Shown here: positions 45,626-55,137 of the stretch, one piece after another
Layout of the letters: each line of letters begins with the position of its first letter
Numbering within the stretch: the stretch's first letter is position 1
NCBI RefSeq assembly: GCF_030269665.1
Contig: NZ_BSTS01000012.1
Location: 62,001 to 126,000, forward strand
Reading direction: 5' to 3'
Origin: Actinomycetospora sp. NBRC 106375
Lineage (GTDB): Bacteria; Actinomycetota; Actinomycetes; Mycobacteriales; Pseudonocardiaceae
DNA length: 64,000 nt
The notes under the pieces: model-generated
What the model saw: only the letters and a program-made list of their open reading frames with translations
Database searches by the model: none
What the model was told of the DNA's origin: nothing
Translations under genes and position numbers: made by a program

Positions 45626-46012
45626 TCACGCGCCCATCGTGGTCTTCATGTGGTCGAGCACGGCGTTGTGCTCCTGCGCGGGGCTGAAGAGGATCACCTC
45701 GGCGTCGCGGCCGACGCGCACGGTGTGGCCGGGCGGCCAATAGAAGAGATCCCCGTCGGTGACGGTCTCCTCGGTGCCGTCGACGTACGAGACGGTGACC
45801 TCGCCGGAGATCATGTAGCCCCAGTGCGGGGCGTGGCAGCTGTCGCCGGGCAGCCCGACGAGCAGCGGGGCGATGTCCGCGCCGCCGCCGAGCGAGAAGT
45901 ACTCGCCCGCGATCGAGCCGTAGCCGGTCGCCTCGCCGAAGTCCTGGCGCTGGCGCGCGATCGCGCCCGGTGCGTCGATCGTCCGCGGGATGTCGTCCTT
46001 CTGGATCCGCAT
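45626..46012 (-). CDS. Cupin-domain protein
   Basis: A 128-residue single-domain cupin. The barrel motifs are DSCHAPHWGYMISGEVTVSYVDGTEETVTDGDLFYWPPGHTVRV, the two conserved halves of the cupin fold, with metal-binding His and Glu only partly conserved. The N-terminal segment has DFGEATGYGSIAGEYFSLGGGADIAPLL. It may be a small ligand-binding or isomerase-type protein; its function cannot be read. The ATG at 46012 follows GGAGGGG, a good site; a longer frame upstream is less likely. It is divergent from the SARP regulator, sharing 123 bases of promoter region, so it may be a target of that regulator. Confidence 0.8.
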   Translation of the reverse strand: MRIQKDDIPRTIDAPGAIARQRQDFGEATGYGSIAGEYFSLGGGADIAPLLVGLPGDSCHAPHWGYMISGEVTVSYVDGTEETVTDGDLFYWPPGHTVRVGRDAEVILFSPAQEHNAVLDHMKTTMGA

Positions 46013-46135
46013 GAGCCCCTCCGTGGTCCCGGGCGGGCCCCTCGGCGCCGCCGGCGAGGCCGAGCGTGCGCAACCGGCCTTGCAGCCCATCGGTGACTCT
46101 TCGGTCATCAATGAGACATGGGGCACACTCCTTCG

Positions 46136-49075
46136 ATGGAGTTCCGGGTCCTCGGTTCCCTCGAGGTCGTCACCGAGGGCCACCGGCGGGCGCTCGGCGG
46201 GCCGAAGCCGCGCCTGCTCCTCGCGGTGCTGCTCGCGCACCGGCGGCACATGATCACCACGGACCGCCTGGTCGACGTCCTGTGGGGCGAGGACGCTCCG
46301 TCCACCGCGATCCCCACGCTGCAGACGCACCTCTCGCGCCTGCGCCGGACGCTGGACGGGGGCGGCGCCGTCCTCGAGACCCGCGCCCCCGGCTACCGCC
46401 TCATGGTGGCCGCGGCGGACGTCGACGCGGACCGGTTCTCCGCGGAGATCGACGGCGTGCGCGCGCGGATGGACGACGACCCGGCCGCGGCCCGCCGGCT
46501 CGCGGCGACGGCGCTCGCCCGTTGGCGCGGCCCGGCGTTCGCGGAGTTCGCGGGCGCCGACGGCGTCCGCGCCGAGGCGGGCCGGCTGGAGGAGCTGCGC
46601 GTCGCCGGCCACGAGCTCGCGGCGGAGGCGGGCCTCGCGTGCGGGCTCCACCGCGAGGTCGTCGGCGAGCTCGAGGCCCTGGTGGTCGAGCACCCGCTGC
46701 GGGAGCGCCTCTGGTCGGCGCTGATGCTCGCGCTCTACCGCTCCGGGCGTCCGGCGGAGGCGCTCCGGCGGGCCCAGCAGCTGCGGCTCCTGCTGCGCGA
46801 GGAGCTCGGCATGGATCCGACGCCCGACGTCCGCGACCTCGAGCGGAAGATCCTCGTCGAGAGCCCCGAGCTCGACGGTCGCCCGGTGGCGGCGCGGGTC
46901 CCCGCCCCCGAGCCCCCTCCCGCGTCCGACGACCTGGTCGGGCGCGCCGCGGACCTCGCGGTGCTGCGCGACCAGCTCGCCGCGCACCGGCTGGTCACGC
47001 TCGTCGGCCCCGGCGGTGTCGGCAAGACCCGGCTCGCGCAGGAGCTCGCCGGCGACCCGGGCGGGCACACGGCGCGGTGGATCGAGCTCGCCGCGGTGCG
47101 CTCCCCCGAGGCCGCCACGGCGACGCTGGCCACCGAGCTCGACCTGCAACGGCGCCCGGAGCGCTCGCTCGAGGACTCGATCGTCGAGGCCCTGCGGTCG
47201 GCGGACCTCGTCCTGATCCTCGACAACTGCGAGCACGTCCTCGAGGCCGTCGCACCGCTCGTCGCCCGCATCCTGCGGTGGTGCCCCCGCGTGCGCGTGC
47301 TCGCCACCAGCCGCGAGCCGCTCGGGCTCCCGGGCGAGGTGACGCACACCCTGGCGCCGCTGGCCGTGCCGGGCGCCCACGACGTCACCCCCGACGCCGT
47401 CCGCGCCTCCCCCGCCGTGACGCTGTTCGTCGCCCGGGCCACCGCCGCGCGCCGCGGGTACACCCTCGACGCGCGGTCCGCCCGGGCCACGGCCGAGATC
47501 TGCGTGCGCCTCGACGGCCTCCCGCTCGCGCTCGAGCTCGCCGCCGCGCGGGTCCGGTCCATGACCGTCGCCGAGGTCGCCGAGCGTCTCGACGAGCGCT
47601 TCCGGCTCCTCGCGGGCCGGCACGACGCCGACGTCCGCCACCGCAGCCTGCTCGACGTCGTCGCGTGGTCCCACGGCCTGCTCGCGCCGGGCGAGCAGAC
47701 GCTGTTCGCCCGGCTCTCGGTGTTCGCGGGCGGCTTCACGCTGCGCCGCGCCGAGGAGGTGTGCGCCGACGGCGACCTGGACCGTGCCGACGTCGCCGTC
47801 CTGCTCGCGACGCTGGCCGACAAGTCGATGGTGGTCGCCCGCGAGGTCGACGGCGGGACGCGCTACCGGCTCCTGGAGACGCTGCGGGCCTTCGCCCGCG
47901 CCCGCCTGGACGAGCGCCCGGAGGCGGCGGCGGTCCGGCTCGCGCACGCCCGCGCGCACCTCGCGGCGGCCCGCGCCGCGCGCGACGGGTTCGGCGGGCC
48001 CGAGGAGGGCGCCTGGCTGCGGGAGGTCGACCGGGAGATGGAGGACCTGCGGGAGGCCTTCGGCACGAGCCTGGCCCTCGGCGAGGTCGACGTCGCCCTC
48101 GAGCTCGTCGCGTCCGTGCGCGAGTTCGCGTTCCGCGCGGTGCGCTACGAGATCTTCCGCTGGGCGGAGGCGGCGCTCGCCGCGCCCGGCGCCGAGGACC
48201 GGCCGTGGTCCCCCGTCGTCCTCGGGGTGGTCGCCTACGGCCGCTTCGTCCGCGGGGAGCTGACGGGGGCGGTGGTCGGCGCCCGGCAGGCGCTCGCGAG
48301 CGCCGAGCGCCTCGGTGTCCGCACCGGCGCCCTCGCCGAGCGCACGCTCGCGAACGCGCTGATCTACCGCGGCGACACCGACCCGTCGCTCCGGGTCCTC
48401 GAGGAGATGAGCGAGGACGCGGCGCGCACCGGGGACCACGCCCTCGCCGCGCACGTGGACTACATGCGCTCGGTGGCCTCGACGAGCATCGGCGACCCGG
48501 ACGCGGCGCGGACGCTGGCCGACCACTCGCGGCAGGCGGCGCAGCGCAGCGGGTCGCCCACCGCGCGGGCGCAGGCGGCCTACGCGCTCGGGGTCTCCTG
48601 CGAGCGCGACGACCCCGAGCGGGCCCTGCGGTACCTGCGCGAGAGCGTCGAGCTCGCCGAAGGGGTCGGCAACCGCTGGCTGCGCGCGTTCGCCCGCACC
48701 GAGGAGCTGGCCGTGCGCGCCGCGCGCGGCGAGGTCGGCGCGGCGGTCGACGGGTGGCCCGAGGTCGTCGAGACCTGGTTCCGTGGCGGCGACTGGGCCA
48801 ACCAGTGGCTCTCCCTGCGCCACGTCTTCGCGATCTTCGCCGACCACGGGCTCGACGAGGTCGCGGCCGCTCTGCACGCCGCGATCGACGCGGCCGGTGC
48901 CGCCACCGCGCTGCCCTTCGAGCCGGTCGAAGCCGACCGCGTCGCCGCGACCGTCGAGACGCTGCGGACCCGGCTCGGCGACGAGGCCTTCGACCGGGCC
49001 GTCCTGCGCGGGCGGACGCTGCGCGACGAGGAGGTCGTCGCCATGACCCTCGAGCACCTCGCGGCCTTGCGGTGA
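46136..49075 (+). CDS. AfsR/SARP-type regulator with BTAD and NB-ARC-like ATPase
   Basis: A 979-residue regulator. Residues 1-90 form an OmpR-like DNA-binding domain (MEFRVLGSLEVVTEGHRRALGGPKPRLLLAVLLAHRRHMITTDRLVDVLWGEDAPSTA, with LQTHLSRLRRTL). The bacterial transcriptional activation domain spans about 97-242. An NTPase region follows with the P-loop LVTLVGPGGVGKTRLAQEL (about 285-303), Walker B LVLILDNCEHVL, and PLALELAAARVRSM. The final 400 residues are TPR-like helices. Such proteins activate secondary-metabolite or stress genes. An in-frame ATG at 46118 exists, but 46136 matches the family start. No biosynthetic cluster is directly adjacent apart from the siderophore genes 2 kb to the left. 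Confidence 0.88.
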   Translation: MEFRVLGSLEVVTEGHRRALGGPKPRLLLAVLLAHRRHMITTDRLVDVLWGEDAPSTAIPTLQTHLSRLRRTLDGGGAVLETRAPGYRLMVAAADVDADRFSAEIDGVRARMDDDPAAARRLAATALARWRGPAFAEFAGADGVRAEAGRLEELRVAGHELAAEAGLACGLHREVVGELEALVVEHPLRERLWSALMLALYRSGRPAEALRRAQQLRLLLREELGMDPTPDVRDLERKILVESPELDGRPVAARVPAPEPPPASDDLVGRAADLAVLRDQLAAHRLVTLVGPGGVGKTRLAQELAGDPGGHTARWIELAAVRSPEAATATLATELDLQRRPERSLEDSIVEALRSADLVLILDNCEHVLEAVAPLVARILRWCPRVRVLATSREPLGLPGEVTHTLAPLAVPGAHDVTPDAVRASPAVTLFVARATAARRGYTLDARSARATAEICVRLDGLPLALELAAARVRSMTVAEVAERLDERFRLLAGRHDADVRHRSLLDVVAWSHGLLAPGEQTLFARLSVFAGGFTLRRAEEVCADGDLDRADVAVLLATLADKSMVVAREVDGGTRYRLLETLRAFARARLDERPEAAAVRLAHARAHLAAARAARDGFGGPEEGAWLREVDREMEDLREAFGTSLALGEVDVALELVASVREFAFRAVRYEIFRWAEAALAAPGAEDRPWSPVVLGVVAYGRFVRGELTGAVVGARQALASAERLGVRTGALAERTLANALIYRGDTDPSLRVLEEMSEDAARTGDHALAAHVDYMRSVASTSIGDPDAARTLADHSRQAAQRSGSPTARAQAAYALGVSCERDDPERALRYLRESVELAEGVGNRWLRAFARTEELAVRAARGEVGAAVDGWPEVVETWFRGGDWANQWLSLRHVFAIFADHGLDEVAAALHAAIDAAGAATALPFEPVEADRVAATVETLRTRLGDEAFDRAVLRGRTLRDEEVVAMTLEHLAALR

Positions 49076-49085
49076 CTCGGGCTGA

Positions 49086-49718
49086 TCAGCCGCGCCGCCC
49101 GAGCCCGTGGTCGCGCGCCAGCAGTGCGGCCTCGGTGCGGCCGGTGACGCCAAGCTTCGCGAAGATGGTCGAGAGGTTGTTGGTGACGGTCTTGGCGGCG
49201 ACGCCGAGACGGGCGGCGATGGTGGCGGTGGGGACGCCGGTGGCCAGCATGTCGAGGATCTGGCGCTCGCGGGCGGTCAGCTCGGCGAAGGCGTCGGCCC
49301 CGAACGGCCCCGGCGTGACGCCCGCCCCGAGGAACGTCGCCCCCGCCGCGACCGCGTGGATGGCGCGGACGATCTGCTGGCGCGAGTCGCCCTTGAGCAC
49401 GTAGCCGGCCGCGCCCGCGTCGAGCGCCGCGCGCACCGAGGTGTCGTCGTCGAGCATGGTCAGCACGAGGACCCCGACCTCGGGCGCCCCGGCGCGCACC
49501 CGGCGCGTCGCCTCGACGCCGTCGATGCCGCCGGGCATGTGCAGGTCGACCACGAGGACGTCGGGCCGGGCGGTCACGGCGGCGTCGACCGCCTCGGCGC
49601 CGGACTCCGCGGTGGCGAGCACCTCGATCCCCTCGGTCGCGGTCAGCAGGGCCGCCAGCCCGTCGCGGATGACCGGGTGGTCGTCGGCGAGCACCACCCG
49701 CACCGCCGGCTCGGTCAC
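49086..49718 (-). CDS. Two-component response regulator, NarL/LuxR family
   Basis: A 210-residue regulator. The receiver domain (1-120) has the acidic pair in VVLADDHPVIRDGL, the phosphorylated Asp58 in VLVVDLHMPGG, Thr/Ser in LVLTMLDDDTS and the Lys in AAGYVLKGDS. The C-terminal LuxR helix-turn-helix is LTARERQILDMLATGVPTATIAARLGVAAKTVTNNLSTIFAKLGVTGRTEA. The GTG at 49718 overlaps the kinase stop by four bases, so it is translationally coupled to its cognate histidine kinase. It ends 10 bases from the convergent SARP gene. The target genes are unknown; the divergent membrane gene at 51896 is a candidate. Confidence 0.93.
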   Translation of the reverse strand: MTEPAVRVVLADDHPVIRDGLAALLTATEGIEVLATAESGAEAVDAAVTARPDVLVVDLHMPGGIDGVEATRRVRAGAPEVGVLVLTMLDDDTSVRAALDAGAAGYVLKGDSRQQIVRAIHAVAAGATFLGAGVTPGPFGADAFAELTARERQILDMLATGVPTATIAARLGVAAKTVTNNLSTIFAKLGVTGRTEAALLARDHGLGRRG

Positions 49719-51721
49719 GACGGGACCCGGGCGAGCGGCAGGCGCGCCTCGACCCGCCCGCCCGCCGGCGACGGCGCCGCGGACACGAGCCCGCCGAGCT
49801 CCGCGGCGCGCTCGAGCATCGACGCGAGACCGACACCGGTGTCCCAGCGGTCCGCGGCACCGGTGCCGTTGTCGCGGACACCGATGACCAGATCGCCGTC
49901 GCAGCGCCGGATCTCGACCTCCGCGCGCGTGGCGCCGGAGTGGCGGGCGACGTTGGTCAGGGCCTCGACGAGGATGCGGTAGGCGGCCACCTCGACCGCC
50001 GCGGGCAGCTCGCCGACCGGTTCGTCGAGCACCGCGAACGCCAGCGGCGCCGGCTCCCCGCGCGCGAGCCGCTGGGCGTGCCGGCGCACCGCCTCGGCCA
50101 GGCCCAGCTCGTCCAGCGCGGTCGGGTGCAGCTCGTTGATGAGGCGCCGGACGTCCGCGAGCGCGCCCGTGACCCCGGTGCGGATGCTCTCGCCGAGCGT
50201 CGCGACCTGCCCATCGGCCAGCGTGACGACGGCGTCGGCCTGGAACGCGACGCCGGTGAGCACCGACGCGAGCCCGTCGTGCAGGTCGCGCCGCAGGCGG
50301 CGGCGCTCCTCCTCGCGGGCGGCGACGATCTCCTGCCGCGAGCGCTGCACGGCGGCCGAGAGCGCCTCGGCGTGCAGGGCGACGCCGATCGGCAGGGCCA
50401 TGAGCTCGAGGACGGCCCGGTCGGACGCCGCGAGGCGGGCCTCGCCGGAGCGCACCCCGACCCGCAGCTCGCCGACGGTGCGACCGGCGTGCCGCAGCGG
50501 GAACGTCTCGACCTCCGCGGGTCGCGTCCCGGTCTCGCCGACGACGGCGCCGTCGACCGCGAGCGCCGCCCAGGGCAGCCGCAGGGCGCGGCACACCGCC
50601 GGCAGGACGTCCACCGGCCGGTCCAGCTGCTCGCCGACCGACGACATCGCGCGCACCGGGTCGGCGCGGTCGCCGTAGAGCAGGGAGTCGACCAGGCGCT
50701 GCAGCCGGACCCGGATCGGGTCGAAGGCGGCCGCGACGACGATCGTGGCCACCACCGAGGACGCCAGCCCGTCGGCCGGCCCGACCAGGCGCGCGACGAG
50801 CTCGACGACCGCGACGTAGGTGGCGACGAGCGCGACGGTCAGCACGAGGTAGGTGACCGCCCGGGACCAGAGCAGGCGGATGTCGAGCAGCTCGTGGCGC
50901 AGGACGGCGACCGTGATCGCCATCGGGACGAGGGCGACCGCGACCGTGGAGATCACCGGGAAGACGGTGCCCGTGGGCATGAGCGTCCACAGCGCCCGCG
51001 TCGCCGCGATGACGACGACCGTCGCGACGGCGGCGAGCAGGGGCCAGAGGATCTGGCGGCGGGTGCGCTCGTCACCGCGGCGGTAGCGCGCGACCAGCGT
51101 GACCACCCCGGCGAGGTAGGTCGCCGCCAGCACGACGTTCGACGCGACGTCGACCGGGCCGGACCCCAGGCCGGGGACCGCCAGCACCGACCACGCCGGC
51201 GGCGCCTCCCCCGCCGCGAACCCGGCGACCGTCTGGAGGGGGTAGGGGTCGGCGCTGAACAGCAGGACCTGGACGACCCCGTTGACCAGCGCGACCGCGA
51301 GCAGCGGGCGCGGCACCCGGCCGTCCGGGAACACCAGCAGGGCCAGGGGCAGGAGCAGGCCGATCGCCCACGGCCAGGCCGCGGAGTAGACCGTCGCGGT
51401 CCAGGTGATCGCGGTCGGGTCGCCGGCGACGAGCGCCGCGGCGAGCCAGGGGGTCACCGCCGCGGTGGCCGTCTGCGCGACGCCGGCTCCGAGCAGCACC
51501 CAGCCCAGCGGGTGACGTGGTCGGTACGCCGCGATCAGGCCCCCGCAGAGGGTGCCGACGGTGCCGATGACCGCGTTGGAGACGAGGAAGCTGTCCCGGG
51601 CCGCCGCGAACGACATGCCCGTGACGAGGACGCCCACGACCGCCGCCACCGTCTCCGCGAGCCCCACGGCGGTGACGGCGACCGCGAGCCACGGCGGCCG
51701 GTCGGTACGGGTGCCCCCCAT
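49715..51721 (-). CDS. Sensor histidine kinase, HisKA_3 type
   Basis: A 668-residue membrane kinase. The N-terminal half holds about eight hydrophobic segments between residues 10 and 335 (for example WPWAIGLLLPLALLVF and VTYLVLTVALVATYVAVVELV). It is followed by a GAF-like region, the phospho-acceptor segment REEERRRLRRDLHDGLASVLTGV (His near 481) and an HATPase_c domain with ALTNVARHSGA, DNGTG and GVGLASMLERAAELGG. It should phosphorylate the coupled NarL-type regulator. The signal is unknown; the multi-pass sensor suggests a membrane or redox cue. The ATG at 51721 is divergent from the small membrane gene at 51896, 174 bases apart. Confidence 0.92.
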   Translation of the reverse strand: MGGTRTDRPPWLAVAVTAVGLAETVAAVVGVLVTGMSFAAARDSFLVSNAVIGTVGTLCGGLIAAYRPRHPLGWVLLGAGVAQTATAAVTPWLAAALVAGDPTAITWTATVYSAAWPWAIGLLLPLALLVFPDGRVPRPLLAVALVNGVVQVLLFSADPYPLQTVAGFAAGEAPPAWSVLAVPGLGSGPVDVASNVVLAATYLAGVVTLVARYRRGDERTRRQILWPLLAAVATVVVIAATRALWTLMPTGTVFPVISTVAVALVPMAITVAVLRHELLDIRLLWSRAVTYLVLTVALVATYVAVVELVARLVGPADGLASSVVATIVVAAAFDPIRVRLQRLVDSLLYGDRADPVRAMSSVGEQLDRPVDVLPAVCRALRLPWAALAVDGAVVGETGTRPAEVETFPLRHAGRTVGELRVGVRSGEARLAASDRAVLELMALPIGVALHAEALSAAVQRSRQEIVAAREEERRRLRRDLHDGLASVLTGVAFQADAVVTLADGQVATLGESIRTGVTGALADVRRLINELHPTALDELGLAEAVRRHAQRLARGEPAPLAFAVLDEPVGELPAAVEVAAYRILVEALTNVARHSGATRAEVEIRRCDGDLVIGVRDNGTGAADRWDTGVGLASMLERAAELGGLVSAAPSPAGGRVEARLPLARVPS

Positions 51722-51895
51722 GTGCTCATCCTGCGACCCCGCCGGGCGCTTGTCTGCGGCCGTTTCTCCCGGTCAGGCCGGGATGTTCCTCCCGACGGCC
51801 CCGGGCACGCGCCGGGTGCTCCGGCCCTGCCGGACGGGACGGTCGCGCGCCGAGGCTCGCTCCTGCTTCGTCCACTCCGACATCCGGGAGCAGCC

Positions 51896-52447
51896 ATGAC
51901 CGACACCCTCGCCCGCACCGACACCGGCGTCCGACCCTCCGGCGTCGCCGCCGCCCTCGCCGGCGCCGTGATCACCGTCCTCGGAATCGTCGGCGCCCTG
52001 GACCCGGCCGCCGTGGGAGCCGGCTGGTTCGCGGCCGTCGTGCCCGCCGGCCTGCTGTTCGCCGCCGCGATCGTCGGCGTGCGGCGTCTTGCGGGCGCGG
52101 TCGGCGCGTCCGGCCTCGTGACCGGCGCCCTCGCCGTCGCCGCGGTCGCCATGACGATCTTCTCGCTGGCCCACGCCTACGCGCTGGTCGACGAGGACAC
52201 CGCGGTGATCCTCTTCAGCGTCTTCATGGTCCTCGCCGCCGGCGGGCTCGTCGTCGCGGCGTTCGGAATGGTCCGCGGCCCGGCCGTCCTGCCGCGGTGG
52301 ACGACGCTCGCGGCCGGCGTGTGGCCGCTCGCCACCATCCCGGCCGCCGGCGCGCTCGGCGACGTCCCCCGCAGCGTCGCCATCGCCGTCTGGGGCCTCA
52401 CCTGGATCGCGCTGGGGATCGCGCTGCTCCGCACGCGGCGGGGGTGA
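51896..52447 (+). CDS. Small multi-pass membrane protein, 183 aa
   Basis: I do not recognise the family. It has about six hydrophobic segments (GVAAALAGAVITVLGIVGAL, WFAAVVPAGLLFAAAIVGV, GLVTGALAVAAVAMTIFSLA, AVILFSVFMVLAAGGLVVAAFGM, LAAGVWPLATIPAAGAL, VAIAVWGLTWIALGIALL), a short cytoplasmic head with Thr/Arg, and an Arg-rich end (RTRRG). The ATG at 51896 follows CCGGGAGCAGCC. Divergence from the kinase suggests that this protein could be its target or accessory. A terminator hairpin and a 15-base tandem repeat follow its stop. Confidence 0.75.
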   Translation: MTDTLARTDTGVRPSGVAAALAGAVITVLGIVGALDPAAVGAGWFAAVVPAGLLFAAAIVGVRRLAGAVGASGLVTGALAVAAVAMTIFSLAHAYALVDEDTAVILFSVFMVLAAGGLVVAAFGMVRGPAVLPRWTTLAAGVWPLATIPAAGALGDVPRSVAIAVWGLTWIALGIALLRTRRG

Positions 52448-52453
52448 GGGGGT

Positions 52454-52490
52454 CCGGGGTGGACGGCCCGGGGGGCGCCGTCCACCCCGG
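52454..52490. terminator. Hairpin terminator between convergent genes
   Basis: CCGGGGTGGACGGC (52454-52467) and its exact complement (52477-52490) flank a nine-base loop, directly after the stop of the membrane gene and before the tandem repeat. Confidence 0.75.
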
Positions 52491-52566
52491 TCCCGCAGCG
52501 CCCGGTCCCGCAGCGCCCGGTCCCGCAGCGCCCGGTCCCGCAGCGCCCGGTCCCGCAGCGCCCGGT
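52486..52566. repeat. 15-bp tandem repeat, 5.4 copies
   Basis: The unit CCCGGTCCCGCAGCG occurs five times without change (52486-52560), followed by CCCGGT. The array overlaps the right arm of the terminator and ends two bases before the FUSC stop. It is a likely variable-number locus. Confidence 0.95.
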
Positions 52567-52567
52567 G

Positions 52568-55009
52568 TCAGACCACGGCGGCCGGGACGCGGTGCGGCGG
52601 CGCCGCCCGCGGCAGCTCCCGGCGTCGCGGCAGCACGACATCGGGCAGGACAGCGGCCCCGTCGCGGGGCAGGCGCAACGCCGTCGGCCCGGCGTCGAGC
52701 CCGCGTCCCGGCACCACGACGAGCTGGCCGCCCGGCGTCGTGCCGGTCGCGTACACGCCGTCGGCGTCGGTGGCCACCGGCGTGCCGCCCGTGCCGTCGC
52801 GGTCCACGAGGGTCACGGTCGCGGACGCCGGCGCGAGATCGGCGTCGAGGACGCGGCCCCGGACGCCGGGGTCGTCGTCGGCCCGGTCCCCGAGGAAGCC
52901 CCGCGCGTCGGCCAGGGCGGTGACCGCCTCGTGGAGGCTCAGCAGCTCGCGCACGACGGGGTCACCCGGCCGTCCGGTCCGGTCGGCGTGGGCCAGGAGG
53001 TCGCCGACCGCCCGCGTCGCGGCGCGCGGCGTCCGGGGGTCCTCGGCGCCCCACCGCTCGGCCAGGCGCGCCAGGCGGTGCGCCCCGCCCCCGTCGCTCC
53101 CCCGGCCCCGGGGCACCGCGCGGGCCGCCCGGGCCAGCCGCGCCGCGTGGTAGGCGACCGTGGTCCACCCGGTCATCCGACGGCGGGTGTCGCGATCCGG
53201 GACGACGAGCAGGGTGCGCGTGAGCGGGTCGGTGACCGTGAGCATCTGGTGCACGGCGGCGTCGAGCGAGCGGGCGTCGGCGCCCAGGTCGACGGCCATG
53301 TCGGGCCGGCGCAGCCAGACGTCGACGTCGTCGAGCAGGGTCGTCAGGCGCTCGAGCAGCACCCGGCGGGCACCCGACACAGCGTCCCGCGCGTGCGTCG
53401 GCACGACGAGGAACGCGACCGCCGCGCCGATGACCCCGCCCAGCACCGTCTCCCCGAGGCGCAGCAGCATCAGCGACGGCGTGAAGCTCCCGAGCAGGGC
53501 GTAGAGCTCGCCGACGAGCAGCGTGATGAAGAAGATCATCAGCGCGTACGAGACCTTGAACAGGTAGAAGCCGAGGAAGACGCTCAGCAGCATCACCGGC
53601 ACGGCGACGGCGGGCGAGCCGCCGGTCAGCGCCACCAGCGGGATGGCGCCGACGAGGCCGACCATCGTGCCGACGATGCGGTGCCCGGCCTTGCGGACGG
53701 TCTCGGCCGCGGTCGCGGTCCCGGTGAAGGCGAGGAACGCGGCGAGCACGGCCCAGTACCAGCGCTGACCGGAGACGACGTCCCCGAGGGCGACCGCCAG
53801 GGCCGTGGCGAGGCCGACCTGCAGCGCCTGGCGCGTCGGCAGGGCGAGATGGGACGCCCACGAGCGGGGTGACGCGCTGCCGTCGACGACGGCGTCGCGC
53901 ATCGCCATCACGGTCACGCCCGAGCCTGGCAGGAACCCGCCGAAGAGCTCGACGGCGGGGGCGAACTCGGGGAAGTCACCCGTCTCGGCTGACTCTGCCG
54001 TCCCGCGCTCGCCCGCGACCGCCGCCGACCACGCGTCCCGCACGGCCACCAGCGCCCCGACGGCCGCCACGGCCGCCTCGCCGTCGGCGTGGGTCGCGCG
54101 AGCGCCGTCCGCCGCCGCGCGCGCCTCCTCCCACCGGCCCGCACCGACGAGACCGAGGAGGTCCCGGACCTCCGTGCCGCCGCCGGGCCGCTCCGCGAGG
54201 CGGTGGGCGGCGTCCACCACCGCCCGCGTCGCCAGCTCCCCGTCGATCACCGCGTGGCGCACGGCCCGCGCATGGGCGTCGGCCGCGACCGCGATCCCCA
54301 GCTGGCCGTCCAGCATCAGCGCCGCCTCGGTGACGGCGACGAGGCGGTCGTGGACCCGGTCGCGCCGCCGCTCGTCGCCGGGCGCGTCGAGCATCTCCCC
54401 CGTCGCCGCGACGGCGCGCTGGACCCGCGCCGAGAAGGCGCGCACCGTCCGGCGCAGCACCCGGTCGTGCCGCACCGGGAGCACCACCAGCGACAGGAAC
54501 GTCGCCCACGCGAACCCGACCGCGACAGCCAGCAGGATCCCCGGCACCTGCTCGGGACGCAGGCCCAGGAAGAGGGCGAAGAAATAGCCCATGAACGTGA
54601 CCATGCCGCCGATGAAGTACCGCGGCCCGAACCGCCGGATGACGACCGCGAGCATCATGACCAGCACGAACGTCACCAGCGACAGGACACGGACACGGTC
54701 GACGAGCAGGGCGGTGCCCATGCCGCCGAGCAGGAACAGCGACATCACGCCGAGCGTCGCCGCCCGCCCGGCCCGCGTCGGGTCCGAGACGCCGAACGCG
54801 GCCATCATCGCGATGACCCCGCCGAGCATCATCGGCACGAGCGCCGAGGGCAGGCCGAGGAGGCGGACGACGGCGAGCTCGACGAGCAGCGCCGACCCGA
54901 CCCCGACGGTGGCCCGCCCGGCCGAGGTCAGGCGGACGAGGCCCGGGTCGGAGGCCACCAGGCGGTGCCACCACTCGCGCATCGTCGCGCCGGCACCGGA
55001 TAGTTGCAC
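52568..55009 (-). CDS. FUSC-family membrane protein with C-terminal carboxypeptidase-regulatory-like domain
   Basis: An 813-residue protein (804 if the ATG at 54982 is used). It has two blocks of membrane segments (about 25-180 and 395-530) separated by a soluble helical region, the build of aromatic-acid or fusaric-acid exporters. The second block has the FUSC signature (SGQRWYWAVLAAFLAFTGTATAAETVRKAGHRIVGTMVGLVGAIPLV). The last 90 residues are unusual for the family: a small beta domain (GRVLDADLAPASATVTLVDRDGTGGTPVATDADGVYATGTTPGGQLVVVPG) like the carboxypeptidase regulatory fold. The GTG at 55009 follows a TATGCT -10-like element by about four bases, so a leaderless transcript is plausible. 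It may export small acids. Confidence 0.85.
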   Translation of the reverse strand: MQLSGAGATMREWWHRLVASDPGLVRLTSAGRATVGVGSALLVELAVVRLLGLPSALVPMMLGGVIAMMAAFGVSDPTRAGRAATLGVMSLFLLGGMGTALLVDRVRVLSLVTFVLVMMLAVVIRRFGPRYFIGGMVTFMGYFFALFLGLRPEQVPGILLAVAVGFAWATFLSLVVLPVRHDRVLRRTVRAFSARVQRAVAATGEMLDAPGDERRRDRVHDRLVAVTEAALMLDGQLGIAVAADAHARAVRHAVIDGELATRAVVDAAHRLAERPGGGTEVRDLLGLVGAGRWEEARAAADGARATHADGEAAVAAVGALVAVRDAWSAAVAGERGTAESAETGDFPEFAPAVELFGGFLPGSGVTVMAMRDAVVDGSASPRSWASHLALPTRQALQVGLATALAVALGDVVSGQRWYWAVLAAFLAFTGTATAAETVRKAGHRIVGTMVGLVGAIPLVALTGGSPAVAVPVMLLSVFLGFYLFKVSYALMIFFITLLVGELYALLGSFTPSLMLLRLGETVLGGVIGAAVAFLVVPTHARDAVSGARRVLLERLTTLLDDVDVWLRRPDMAVDLGADARSLDAAVHQMLTVTDPLTRTLLVVPDRDTRRRMTGWTTVAYHAARLARAARAVPRGRGSDGGGAHRLARLAERWGAEDPRTPRAATRAVGDLLAHADRTGRPGDPVVRELLSLHEAVTALADARGFLGDRADDDPGVRGRVLDADLAPASATVTLVDRDGTGGTPVATDADGVYATGTTPGGQLVVVPGRGLDAGPTALRLPRDGAAVLPDVVLPRRRELPRAAPPHRVPAAVV

Positions 55010-55137
55010 AGGCTAAGCATATGGGCGGCGGGGTGGCCAACGCCCGGCGTTGTCGACATCGTCACCGGCGGGCGACGGTGCGCGGCATCCCGGTCGGGCC
55101 CGGGTCGTGGCGGGTCCGCGCCTGCCAGGATGCGGAC

